Shown: positions 7,607-13,558 of the stretch, piece after piece
Layout: every line of letters begins with the position of its first letter
Numbering within the stretch: position 1 is the first letter of the stretch
Assembly: GCA_038230695.1 (NCBI GenBank)
Contig: JBBRMT010000069.1
Location: forward strand, 1 to 19,573
Reading direction: 5' to 3'
Length of the DNA: 19,573 nucleotides
Source: QHBQ01 sp038230695
GTDB taxonomy: Bacteria > Chloroflexota > Chloroflexia > QHBQ01
Notes under the pieces: generated by a model
Databases searched by the model: none
What the model was told of the DNA's origin: nothing
Seen by the model: the letters and a program-made list of their open reading frames with translations, nothing else
Program-made: the position numbers and the translations under genes

Positions 7607-8632
7607 TTAGCCGAACTGCTCAAGGAAGCGCAAATCGTTGGCGTAGAAGTGACGGATGTCGTCAATGCCGTACTTCAGCAGAGCAACCCGCTCCAGGCCC
7701 ATGCCGAAGGCGAAGCCGCTATACTTGTCGGGGTCAATGCCGCCGTTGCGTAGCACGTTGGGATGAACCATGCCCGCGCCCAGTAGCTCCAGCCAGTTGG
7801 TGCGCTTACCGTTGGGCAGGGTGCAGCGCACCATTAGCTCGACCCCTGGCTCGACGTAGCTGAAGTAGCCACAGACGAAGCGCACCTCGGCATCGGGGCT
7901 GAACACCAGGCGGGCGAAGGTCGCCAGCGTCCCCTTCAGGTCGGCCAGCGTCACCTTCTCGGCCACCACCAGCGCCTCCATCTGGTAGAAATAGAACTCG
8001 TGGGTGGCATCGGTGCGCTCGGCGCGGTAGCAACGGCCAGGCACGACCACGCGAATGGGCGGCTTGACCTGCTCCATTACCCGCATCTGGTTGGGTGAGG
8101 TGTGGGTACGCAGCAGCAGGCTGCCGGTGCCGCTCTTGTCCTGATCAGAGATATAAAAAGTATCCTGCATACTGCGGGCGGGGTGTTCGGCGGGGATATT
8201 GAGCAACTCGAAGTTGTAGCGGTCAACTTCCACCTCTGGCCCTTCCCAGATCTGGAAGCCCATCTGCACGAACGCGGACGTGACCTCGCGGATGGTGCGG
8301 GAGATGACGTGCATATGGCCCATCTCCGCAGGGCGACCGGGTAGAGTAATGTCCACCGTGTCGCTGGCAAGCGCATGGTGCAGGGCAGCAGCCTTCAGGC
8401 TGGCCTCACGCTCGTTCAGCGCGGCTTCCAACTGCTCTTTCAGGGCATTGACCGCTTGCCCATATCCAGCCCGCTGCTCTGGCGCAAGGTTGCGGATGTT
8501 GCCGAATAGCGCTCGTACCTTGCCCTTGTCGCCTAGCCACTGGCCCTTCCAGCGGGTCAGGGCGGGTAGGTCGCTGGCGGACTCTAGCTCGGCCAGAGCT
8601 TCAGCGGCGACTTGCTGCAATTCAGTATCCAT
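7607..8632 (-). CDS. pheS: Phenylalanyl-tRNA synthetase alpha subunit
   Basis: The protein has 341 residues from the ATG at 8632, which has GGAGG at ideal spacing (CGGAGGATTTATATG). An in-frame extension to 8716 would read through repeat sequence and lacks such a site, so I reject it. The N-terminal helical arm (about 1-90) binds tRNA; the class II catalytic core follows, with the conserved PAEHPARSMQDTFY, RTHTSPNQ, FYQMEALVV (motif 2 region) and GFAFGMGLERVALLKYG (motif 3) segments, ending in DIRHFYANDLRFLEQF. It pairs with PheT encoded 96 bases downstream. The gene lies about 190 bases after a T-box terminator, so transcription should respond to uncharged tRNA-Phe. Confidence 0.97.
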   Translation of the reverse strand: MDTELQQVAAEALAELESASDLPALTRWKGQWLGDKGKVRALFGNIRNLAPEQRAGYGQAVNALKEQLEAALNEREASLKAAALHHALASDTVDITLPGRPAEMGHMHVISRTIREVTSAFVQMGFQIWEGPEVEVDRYNFELLNIPAEHPARSMQDTFYISDQDKSGTGSLLLRTHTSPNQMRVMEQVKPPIRVVVPGRCYRAERTDATHEFYFYQMEALVVAEKVTLADLKGTLATFARLVFSPDAEVRFVCGYFSYVEPGVELMVRCTLPNGKRTNWLELLGAGMVHPNVLRNGGIDPDKYSGFAFGMGLERVALLKYGIDDIRHFYANDLRFLEQFG

Positions 8633-8679
8633 ATAAATCCTCCGATAAACATTTTCGTGAGGCGAGATTCTCCCCCAAA

Positions 8680-8697
8680 CCCCCGCTGGGGGCTTTT
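8680..8697. repeat. GC hairpin CCCCCGCTGGGGG with T run in pheS leader
   Basis: A 5-bp stem followed by CTTTTT in the + orientation, preceded by a further CCCCC. No + strand gene ends here and pheS is read the other way, so it is more likely part of an interspersed repeat than a working terminator. Confidence 0.4.
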
Positions 8698-8708
8698 TGC
8701 CTGATAGT

Positions 8709-8802
8709 AATACCAAATCGTCAAGCAGATAGTGTGTTTACGTAGGGGCGGGTGGCTGCCCGCCCTGGTGCAATTTACACCACCAGCATAGCGAATTGGT
8801 AT
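8709..8802. repeat. Composite palindromic element with short terminal inverted repeats
   Basis: Near-inverted ends AATACCAAATCG and CGAATTGGTATAA flank a GC palindrome (GGGCGGG...CCCGCCC, 8746-8765) of the TAGGGGCG family. It lies between the T-box terminator and pheS. Related ACTAAATCATACCAAATG sequence occurs at 17530-17547. The size and end structure resemble a very small non-autonomous element; mobility is inference. Confidence 0.5.
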
Positions 8803-8818
8803 AAAGCTGCGCTTAGGG

Positions 8819-8856
8819 CAAACAAATACCCCTCGTCCGCTTGCAGGGACGAGGGG
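8819..8856 (-). terminator. T-box intrinsic terminator upstream of pheS
   Basis: A 10-bp perfect stem CCCCTCGTCC / GGACGAGGGG with an 8-base loop, followed on the minus strand by TATTTGTTT. Its 5' arm includes the CCCT that competes for the T-box AGGG, the classic mutually exclusive arrangement. Confidence 0.85.
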
Positions 8857-8961
8857 CATCCACGTGGTACCACCCTGGTTCGGCCCCCGGCAGCGCAGAG
8901 CGCAGGCTGGTGGCCCTCATTGACCCGATAACGGTGGGTGGTCCGGTGCAGGCTAGTGACG

Positions 8962-9080
8962 GATTGCAGATTGTAGATTGCAGATTGTAGATTTGTTGGC
9001 GTTGCTGGCGGGGTGCAGGGCGAACAACGGTTCGCCCCTTCTGATAAAGCCTTATCTGCAATCTTAAATCATAAATCTGC
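8962..9080. repeat. Composite heptad/GC-palindrome element inside the T-box leader
   Basis: The left arm is a run of GATTGCA/GATTGTA units (8962-8994). The right arm (9054-9080) carries the inverted form (TCTGCAATC). Between them is a perfect GGGCGAAC / GTTCGCCC palindrome at 9018-9037. It lies in the linker between stem I and the antiterminator domain, so the specifier loop and T-box are both left intact. Confidence 0.7.
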
Positions 9081-9229
9081 TATTCCCTGTTCGCCTGTCG
9101 GCTTGGAAGTGAACTTCGGTGGCGGGCGCTGCGTGGGCGGCTCTCAGTCGGTGGCCGCGCTTCCCTGGGGCAGTTAACCGTCGCTTACTCTCTTCGTCAT
9201 CGCCTTTGTGCTGATAATTTGTTGGTTGG

Positions 9230-9259
9230 ATTATACACGATGTGTGGGCGAATTGGCAA
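9230..9259 (-). promoter_or_regulatory. Sigma-70-type promoter of the pheS-pheT operon
   Basis: TTGCCA at 9254-9259, an 18-base spacer and TATAAT at 9230-9235, read on the minus strand. Transcription would begin near 9223, just upstream of the T-box stem I. Confidence 0.75.
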
Positions 9260-9308
9260 GAGCAAAGGCATACATCCTGGGTGGTAAATAAGAGCTTGCT
9301 TGAGCCAG

Positions 9309-9336
9309 TTACAACGATAGGGAAATGTGCTATAAT
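9309..9336 (+). promoter_or_regulatory. Promoter candidate for the SAVED-like gene
   Basis: TTACAA at 9309-9314, a 16-base spacer and a perfect TATAAT at 9331-9336 lead to the gene starting at 9402. It is divergent from the pheS operon promoter about 50 bases away. Confidence 0.6.
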
Positions 9337-9401
9337 ATCTGCATAAACCCCCTTCGCGGTATGGGCAAGACAAACACAATCCAGAGAAAGAGGATACTCC
9401 T

Positions 9402-10115
9402 ATGGATAACCAGCACAACCCCGAACACAACTATAATGATGAGAAGCTAGAACCCGATAAAAGCGATCAGCACTCTTCTGCAGAAGTAGGGGGTAGCAAC
9501 ATCCGCGATAATCGCAACGTCAGCAGCGGTAGCGGGGACATTCACGACTACGGTGGGGTTCAAGGTGGAGTTCATAGCTACGGCGGAGTACGAGACGTTG
9601 TTATTCACTACAATCTACCCGATGCCCAAACACCTGGGAGTAGCGCCTCAGTACCGACTAAACAAACGGTTGCTCATGCCTGGCAAGTGGGTCAAACCAA
9701 AGCGAACTTGAATTTCAACCCTGAACTGAAGCTCAAGCGAAAGGCTCTAGCTATCGTGTTTCCCATAACGGTGCCAATTATCAAGCAGGTTTGTAACTAC
9801 CTGCGAGACGAACTTAGCCTCAGCGCCGACATTGTAGTTATTACCAACTCAGATGACCCAAAGGTAAAAGAGGGGGAAGAGCTACCTGCGAACCAGCCTG
9901 ACAAGTGGAAGGAACTAACGAACAGCTTCGCCGCGCTGCTCGAACGGGTGGGGAAGGATGGTCATCAACCGGCTATTCATCTGTTTATCAGCGCACCAGC
10001 AGCATTGGCTTATGCTCTTGGCATCAGTGCGGGGTACAACAACTCGCACCCGGTCCGTATTTATCACTTTGACAGAGATGATAAGCGGTACCACCTAATA
10101 TACCAGAGGGGCTAG
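9402..10115 (+). CDS. SAVED-like domain protein with Gly/Asn-rich N-terminal repeats
   Basis: The protein has 237 residues. The ATG at 9402 has AGAGGA about 7 bases upstream and its own promoter candidate. Residues 1-75 are hydrophilic and low-complexity, with repeated short units (GSNIRDNRNVSSGSGDI, DYGGVQGG, SYGGVRDV). Such Gly/Asn/Val patterns occur at N-termini of signalling proteins in Chloroflexi and cyanobacteria, where some act as assembly motifs. The C-terminal ~140 residues resemble SAVED, a sensor domain for cyclic oligonucleotides in CBASS and related defence systems: KALAIVFPITVPI with NYLRDEL, then HLFISAPAALAYALGISAG and VRIYHFDRDDKRYHLIY. No nuclease, protease, TIR or membrane effector is fused, and no CD-NTase gene lies beside it. 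The protein is short, so it may be a sensor-only or adaptor component, or a decayed effector. The family call is from pattern memory. Confidence 0.55.
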   Translation: MDNQHNPEHNYNDEKLEPDKSDQHSSAEVGGSNIRDNRNVSSGSGDIHDYGGVQGGVHSYGGVRDVVIHYNLPDAQTPGSSASVPTKQTVAHAWQVGQTKANLNFNPELKLKRKALAIVFPITVPIIKQVCNYLRDELSLSADIVVITNSDDPKVKEGEELPANQPDKWKELTNSFAALLERVGKDGHQPAIHLFISAPAALAYALGISAGYNNSHPVRIYHFDRDDKRYHLIYQRG

Positions 10116-10152
10116 TCGTTATACTAATAGCTGTGATGGCGTTGTATTTCTG

Positions 10153-10177
10153 TAGGGGCGAACCGCAATTCGCCCCA
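10153..10177. repeat. Interspersed GC palindrome between convergent genes
   Basis: A perfect 8-bp stem GGGGCGAA / TTCGCCCC with a 6-base loop, preceded by TGTA. It lies in the 118-base gap between the SAVED-like and glycosylase stops. It could weakly terminate both transcripts, but no clear U run follows on either strand. Confidence 0.7.
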
Positions 10178-10233
10178 TCCGTTTTGCTGCTTCCCAAGCT
10201 TGATATAAGTAGCCGTTTTAGCCGTGTAGAGGC

Positions 10234-11133
10234 TCACTCTGCCGTTCGCAGGTAGAAGGCCCAGTAACCCTGCATCTCACCATATCTTTCGGCCAGCACG
10301 GCTAGGCGGGCGGGCGTGACGGCTTCATGGTAGACCTTGCTGGCGGCGCGGAGCAGTTCCTCATCGGGCGAGGTGCGGTCGAGGCGACCCAATCCGCGAA
10401 TCAGCACGAACTTGGCCGACCATGCACCGATGCCGCGAATGTTCTGCAGCCAGGCGGCCACCTCGTCGTAGTTGCCACTGCGTAGCCAATCCTCGTCCAC
10501 CTGCTGGAAGGCGGCCACCACTGCGGCAAGGTAGTTGGCCTTCTGACTGTTGCCAATCTGCCGATCCAACTCGTCCGCGTCTGTGGGTATTTGCTTCGCT
10601 TCGGGGAAGGCGGCGTATTGGCGGCCATCCACTTCGATAGCACCGCCATAAGCGGCCACCAGCTTATCCTTCATCTTGCGGGCGATAGGCATTGCCATGC
10701 GCTGGGTAAGCACCGCCCAGCAAGCGTTCTCGAACGGCGTAGCGAACTTGACCTGGTGCAAGCCGTATCGCCGCTGCACTGCGGCGTGGAACGGCGGGTC
10801 GCTTTCGGCGAGGGTGTAGAGCGGGCGTAGGTCATCGGCAAGGCTGAGATGGAAACTGATACGGTCAATCGCCGCCGCCCTAGTTGCCGCATCAAGCGGC
10901 GCGGCGGAGTAGATGGCGCAGGTAACATCGGGCTGGTCAATCGTGCCGCCACCGGCAACCACGAAGCACAGCGGCTGTCCCTGCACCATGATCGCGCGGG
11001 TGAGGGTATGATTGGCAATCGCGTGTTCGCCCAGCATCGGCGGGAACTCGCCGAGGAAGCTGAGGGTTTGCTGGAAGTCGAATGGCGGCGTGGCCGCAAG
11101 CTCAACGCTGATGCGGTCAAGAGTAGCAGGCAT
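10234..11133 (-). CDS. AlkA-type DNA-3-methyladenine glycosylase (HhH-GPD family)
   Basis: The protein has 299 residues. The N-terminal ~110 residues (PPFDFQQTLSFLGEFPP onward) fit the AlkA-like accessory domain. The HhH-GPD fold follows: TPFENACWAVLTQRM at about residue 130, the helix-hairpin-helix NIRGIGAWSAKFVLIRGLG (about 233-251), and an acidic SPDEELLRAA segment where the catalytic Asp should lie. No Cys cluster for an iron-sulfur centre is visible, unlike EndoIII or MutY. Known role: monofunctional excision of alkylated bases in base-excision repair. The ATG at 11133 has AAAGGGG about 10 bases upstream. It is the last minus-strand gene of the pan/coa run but sits 92 bases beyond its neighbour and may have its own promoter. 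Which residue of the DEE triplet is catalytic cannot be settled by eye. Confidence 0.85.
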   Translation of the reverse strand: MPATLDRISVELAATPPFDFQQTLSFLGEFPPMLGEHAIANHTLTRAIMVQGQPLCFVVAGGGTIDQPDVTCAIYSAAPLDAATRAAAIDRISFHLSLADDLRPLYTLAESDPPFHAAVQRRYGLHQVKFATPFENACWAVLTQRMAMPIARKMKDKLVAAYGGAIEVDGRQYAAFPEAKQIPTDADELDRQIGNSQKANYLAAVVAAFQQVDEDWLRSGNYDEVAAWLQNIRGIGAWSAKFVLIRGLGRLDRTSPDEELLRAASKVYHEAVTPARLAVLAERYGEMQGYWAFYLRTAE

Positions 11134-11225
11134 TTGGGTTATCCCCTTTCAGATTATGTTACCCTGATTGTAACCGATGCCTGTGACAACAGTATGTCAG
11201 CAGCGAAAACTGATATTGCCCGAAT

Positions 11226-11672
11226 CTAATTTCCTTTTTCCGAAAACGGCAGAGCGGGCCGGTGGCGGGAATGGCGGATCGATGTCTCAGCAATTCGTGG
11301 CGAACCTAATGCAAACGCTAATGGTCGGGCTAGCTCCCAAAGATGAACAAGTAGCAGGCTGATAATCGCATCAGATAACCGATAGCGGCGCTTGCCCCGC
11401 CCCCGCCACAGTAGCGTCCACAGCAACGTAGTTACCAGCGCACCCAACCCTGCGCTCAGAAGCGGCACCTGCTGGTAGACGATTTCGCTACCCAGGTGCA
11501 GCTTCAGCAAATCCACTGCCAGCCAAGCGCCCAGCGCCGCCACCAGGATCGAGCCAACAAAGTGCAGCGGCAGCGGCTTACCGGCCAACACCTCGCCGAT
11601 GTAGCCGAACACCGCGCCGTAAAGCAGATATATAAGCAACTGCATCGGAGGGGGAAGAACCAGAGCGTCCAT
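11226..11672 (-). CDS. Small membrane protein, GlsB/YeaQ/YmgE-like
   Basis: The protein has 148 residues. It shows three hydrophobic segments: LLIYLLYGAVFGYIGEVLAG, then FVGSILVAALGAWLAVDLL, then LLSAGLGALVTTLLWTLLW, ending in a basic cytosolic stretch (RGRGKRRYR). The Gly-rich GYIGEVLAG...GSILVAALGAWLA pattern resembles the transglycosylase-associated GlsB/YeaQ family, usually 80-100 residues and of unclear function. The extra C-terminal ~45 residues (DAIISLLLVHLWELARPLAF and a polar tail) are not typical. The ATG at 11672 lies 9 bases after the stop of the upstream gene, suggesting cotranscription; the internal ATG at 11645 is an alternative. Neither start has a strong ribosome-binding site, which fits coupled translation. 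Confidence 0.6.
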   Translation of the reverse strand: MDALVLPPPMQLLIYLLYGAVFGYIGEVLAGKPLPLHFVGSILVAALGAWLAVDLLKLHLGSEIVYQQVPLLSAGLGALVTTLLWTLLWRGRGKRRYRLSDAIISLLLVHLWELARPLAFALGSPRIAETSIRHSRHRPALPFSEKGN

Positions 11673-11681
11673 GCGCCTATT

Positions 11682-12110
11682 CTAACGCAAAGAGTTGTAC
11701 ATTTCAAGCCGACGTAGCGCCCTCATCAGCAATACTACCAGATCGAACATCGCGACGTAACCCGCACCCGGCGCTTTGTGGATGCGCCACAAAAAGCCGA
11801 GGCCGCGTGCGCCAATATAGCGAATCGCCTCCAGATGATTGAAGCCGGGGATGAAGAACGGAGATTGGATATGGGCAGGAGCAGGCAAGGCAGGAGGCGG
11901 GGGCGCGGTAAGCCGCTGAAGCATCCGCTGTCGCATTTCATCGCTAAGGGGAGGACATGGTTGCGCCACACTACGTAGCTGTCCGCCCAGCAGCAGCATA
12001 ACCCGCAGTTCGCCATCAACTTCAGGGTAAAGTGCGAGATACTGGCTAGGACTTATGCCCAGCGTAGCGATCTGCGCCAGGTGATAGTCGAGGTTGTCTG
12101 CCTTGTTCAT
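11682..12110 (-). CDS. Hypothetical protein, 142 aa, coupled to coaBC
   Basis: The start overlaps the coaBC stop as ATGA, a typical coupling arrangement. The N-terminal ~65 residues (LAQIATLGISPSQYLALYP, VDGELRVMLLLGGQLRSV) follow the pattern G-x-S-x-x-x-x-L-x-x-YP then ELR-x-x-L-x-x-x-x-x-LR. That is a small helical domain common at N-termini of putative anti-sigma-like proteins in Chloroflexi and Actinobacteria. A Pro-rich linker (APPPPALPAPA) and a segment rich in Arg and hydrophobics (FDLVVLLMRALRRLEMY) follow. No transmembrane helix is obvious. Because the coaBC tail it overlaps looks repeat-derived, this coupling may be recent. Function unknown; the anti-sigma resemblance is weak. Confidence 0.5.
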   Translation of the reverse strand: MNKADNLDYHLAQIATLGISPSQYLALYPEVDGELRVMLLLGGQLRSVAQPCPPLSDEMRQRMLQRLTAPPPPALPAPAHIQSPFFIPGFNHLEAIRYIGARGLGFLWRIHKAPGAGYVAMFDLVVLLMRALRRLEMYNSLR

Positions 12111-13558
12111 ATATTGTACTCACGAAAATCATATGAGCGAATTGCACTTTGCATCCATCCGCCAATAGATGAGTGCTGCACGGTACAACGAAGTAGCCAG
12201 GCTGCTGTTACGAATATCGAAGTGCTGAGTGCTGAGTGCTGAGTGCAGATAAGCCATTGCGTTATTCGTAGGGGCGAACCGTTGTTCGCCCTTTTCAGGA
12301 ATCCTTGTTCGTAGGGGCGAACCGTTGTTTGGTCTTTTCGAACTTGCCCTGGTGAATTACGTAAATCCCTATCTTTCAGCAAAGCTACGATGCGGTCAAT
12401 GATGCGTCGGGCGGTCTCTGCTTTGGGCATGGTAGGCAAGGTTTCGCTGCCGAAAGCGTCGAGTAGAGTGATGCTGCTATCATCGCTGCCAATGCTGGTG
12501 GCGGCATCGTTGGCGACGATCAGGTGCAACTTCTTGCGGCGCAGCTTGTCAGCGGCGTTGGCAAGCAGGTTCTCGGTTTCAGCGGCGAAGCCGACCCGTA
12601 GCAAGCCCTGCATCGCATCGGCACGCTCGGCCAATGCGCCCAAAATGTCGGTGGTGCGAGTCAGGTTGATGGTCAGGTACTCTTCACCCTTCTTGATTTT
12701 CTGTTCGCTCATCGCTAGCGGGCGGTAGTCGGCAACCGCCGCCGCCATGATCAACACATCAGCGGTTGGCGCAGCAGCCAGCACCGCATCGGCCATCTCC
12801 GTCGCTGTGGACACCCGCATCACCAATGCACCCACGGGAGGTTTGAGCGCGGTTGGGCCAGTAATCAGGGTCACGCTTGCGCCACGGTCAATCGCCCCCT
12901 GCGCCAGCGCGAAGCCCATCTTGCCCGACGAGCGATTGCCAATATAGCGCACCGGGTCGAGCGGCTCCTGCGTGCCAGCGGCGGTAATCAGCGTCCGCTT
13001 GCCCGCCAGGTCGCCATCGCGGCCCAGGGCGAGGCGGATATAGCCGAGCAGCGTGGCTGGTTCAGGCAAGCGCCCTTTGCCTTCATGCCCGCTGGCGAGG
13101 CGGCCACTCTCCGGTTCGATGATGGTCACGCCGCGTTCGTGCAGGGTGGCAAGGTTGGCAGTGGTTGCGGGATGGGCGTACATATGGCGGTCGCCCGCTG
13201 GGGCGATCAGCAGGGGGGCGGCGCTGCCCAGCAGGGTTGCAGTAAGCAGGTTGTCACTGAAGCCATGAGCCAGCTTGGCGATGGTGTTGAAGCTGGCGGG
13301 CGCGACAATGGCAAGGTCGGCCTCGGCCAGACTGACATGGCCGAGGTCTGCGCCCTCCCAGTGTTCGTACAAATCGTGGCGCACCTTGCGATGGGTGATG
13401 CTCTGGAAGGTGATGGGGCCGACGAAGCGGGTGGCATCGGGGGTCATCACCACATCCACCAACGCACCCGCTTTGGTCAGCAGGCTGGCAAGCTCCACCG
13501 CCTTGTAGCAGGCGATGGAGCCGCATACACCCAATAGGATACGCTTACCTTCGAGCAT
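12107..13558 (-). CDS. coaBC: Bifunctional CoaBC: PPC decarboxylase / PPC synthetase
   Basis: The protein has 483 residues against a usual ~400. It joins Cys to 4'-phosphopantothenate (CoaB) and decarboxylates the product to 4'-phosphopantetheine (CoaC), using FMN. The CoaC domain (about 1-180) starts ILLGVCGSIACYKAVELA and contains GHVSLAEADLAIVAPAS with the catalytic His and NTIAKLAHGFSDNLL. The classical PAMN motif reads PAGD, and the usual active-site Cys region reads RLASGHEGKGRL with Ser. CoaB follows: LITAAGTQEPLDPVRYIGN, SSGKMG, AAAVADYRP and KIKKG. The conserved part ends near residue 396 (RIIDRIVALLKD). About 87 extra residues then run through GC palindromes and heptad repeats to the stop. 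The ATG at 13558 lies within the coaX 3' end, giving an 82-base overlap. Confidence 0.95.
   Translation of the reverse strand: MLEGKRILLGVCGSIACYKAVELASLLTKAGALVDVVMTPDATRFVGPITFQSITHRKVRHDLYEHWEGADLGHVSLAEADLAIVAPASFNTIAKLAHGFSDNLLTATLLGSAAPLLIAPAGDRHMYAHPATTANLATLHERGVTIIEPESGRLASGHEGKGRLPEPATLLGYIRLALGRDGDLAGKRTLITAAGTQEPLDPVRYIGNRSSGKMGFALAQGAIDRGASVTLITGPTALKPPVGALVMRVSTATEMADAVLAAAPTADVLIMAAAVADYRPLAMSEQKIKKGEEYLTINLTRTTDILGALAERADAMQGLLRVGFAAETENLLANAADKLRRKKLHLIVANDAATSIGSDDSSITLLDAFGSETLPTMPKAETARRIIDRIVALLKDRDLRNSPGQVRKDQTTVRPYEQGFLKRANNGSPLRITQWLICTQHSALSTSIFVTAAWLLRCTVQHSSIGGWMQSAIRSYDFREYNI
12222..12245. repeat. Heptanucleotide repeat (GTGCTGA type) in coaBC tail
   Basis: Tandem copies of AGTGCTG/GTGCTGA lie within the repeat-derived 3' end of coaBC. 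The same unit is at the cyclase gene end (3517-3542). Confidence 0.8.
12265..12331. repeat. Two direct copies of the GC palindrome in coaBC 3' end
   Basis: Copies starting GTAGGGGCGAACCGTTGTT lie at 12268 and 12311, 43 bases apart. The first is a perfect GGGCGAAC / GTTCGCCC hairpin (12272-12291). The second loses its right arm (TTTGGTCTTTT instead of TCGCCCTTTT). Both are in frame with coaBC and translated in reverse as part of its C-terminal tail. Confidence 0.8.

Larger units (their letters stand above)
8819..9223 (-). promoter_or_regulatory. T-box leader (tRNA-Phe) controlling pheS-pheT
   Basis: Read on the minus strand from about 9223. A GACGAAGAGAGTA motif (about 9186-9198) marks the base of stem I, and a GAGAGC bulge motif follows. 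A specifier-loop candidate GAAGTTCACTTCC places the Phe codon UUC at 9111-9113, followed by A. The T-box sequence AGGGTGGTACCACG is at 8863-8876; its UGGU can pair with the ACCA end of tRNA-Phe, as expected for discriminator A. The T-box AGGG can pair with downstream CCCT to form the antiterminator, or CCCCTCGTCC/GGACGAGGGG forms a terminator stem at 8829-8856. Known role: uncharged tRNA-Phe stabilises the antiterminator and lets transcription reach pheS. Oddly, an interspersed repeat of about 120 bases sits between stem I and the antiterminator. Specifier assignment is by eye. Confidence 0.9.

Noticed and set aside
8672..8700. Intrinsic terminator on the + strand (CCCCCGCTGGGGG then CTTTTT)
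   Set aside because: No + strand gene precedes it; it fits a repeat-derived hairpin in the pheS leader better.
8633..8716. 28-codon N-terminal extension of PheS
   Set aside because: The extension is read from interspersed repeat sequence, while the ATG at 8632 has GGAGG at ideal spacing and gives the normal family length.
9402..10115. Complete CBASS operon around the SAVED-like gene
   Set aside because: The neighbours are pheS and an AlkA-type glycosylase on the other strand; no CD-NTase, Cap2, Cap3 or fused effector is visible.
12222..12331. CRISPR array
   Set aside because: Units are 7 bases or palindromes in direct succession without 25-40 base unique spacers, and no cas gene is nearby.
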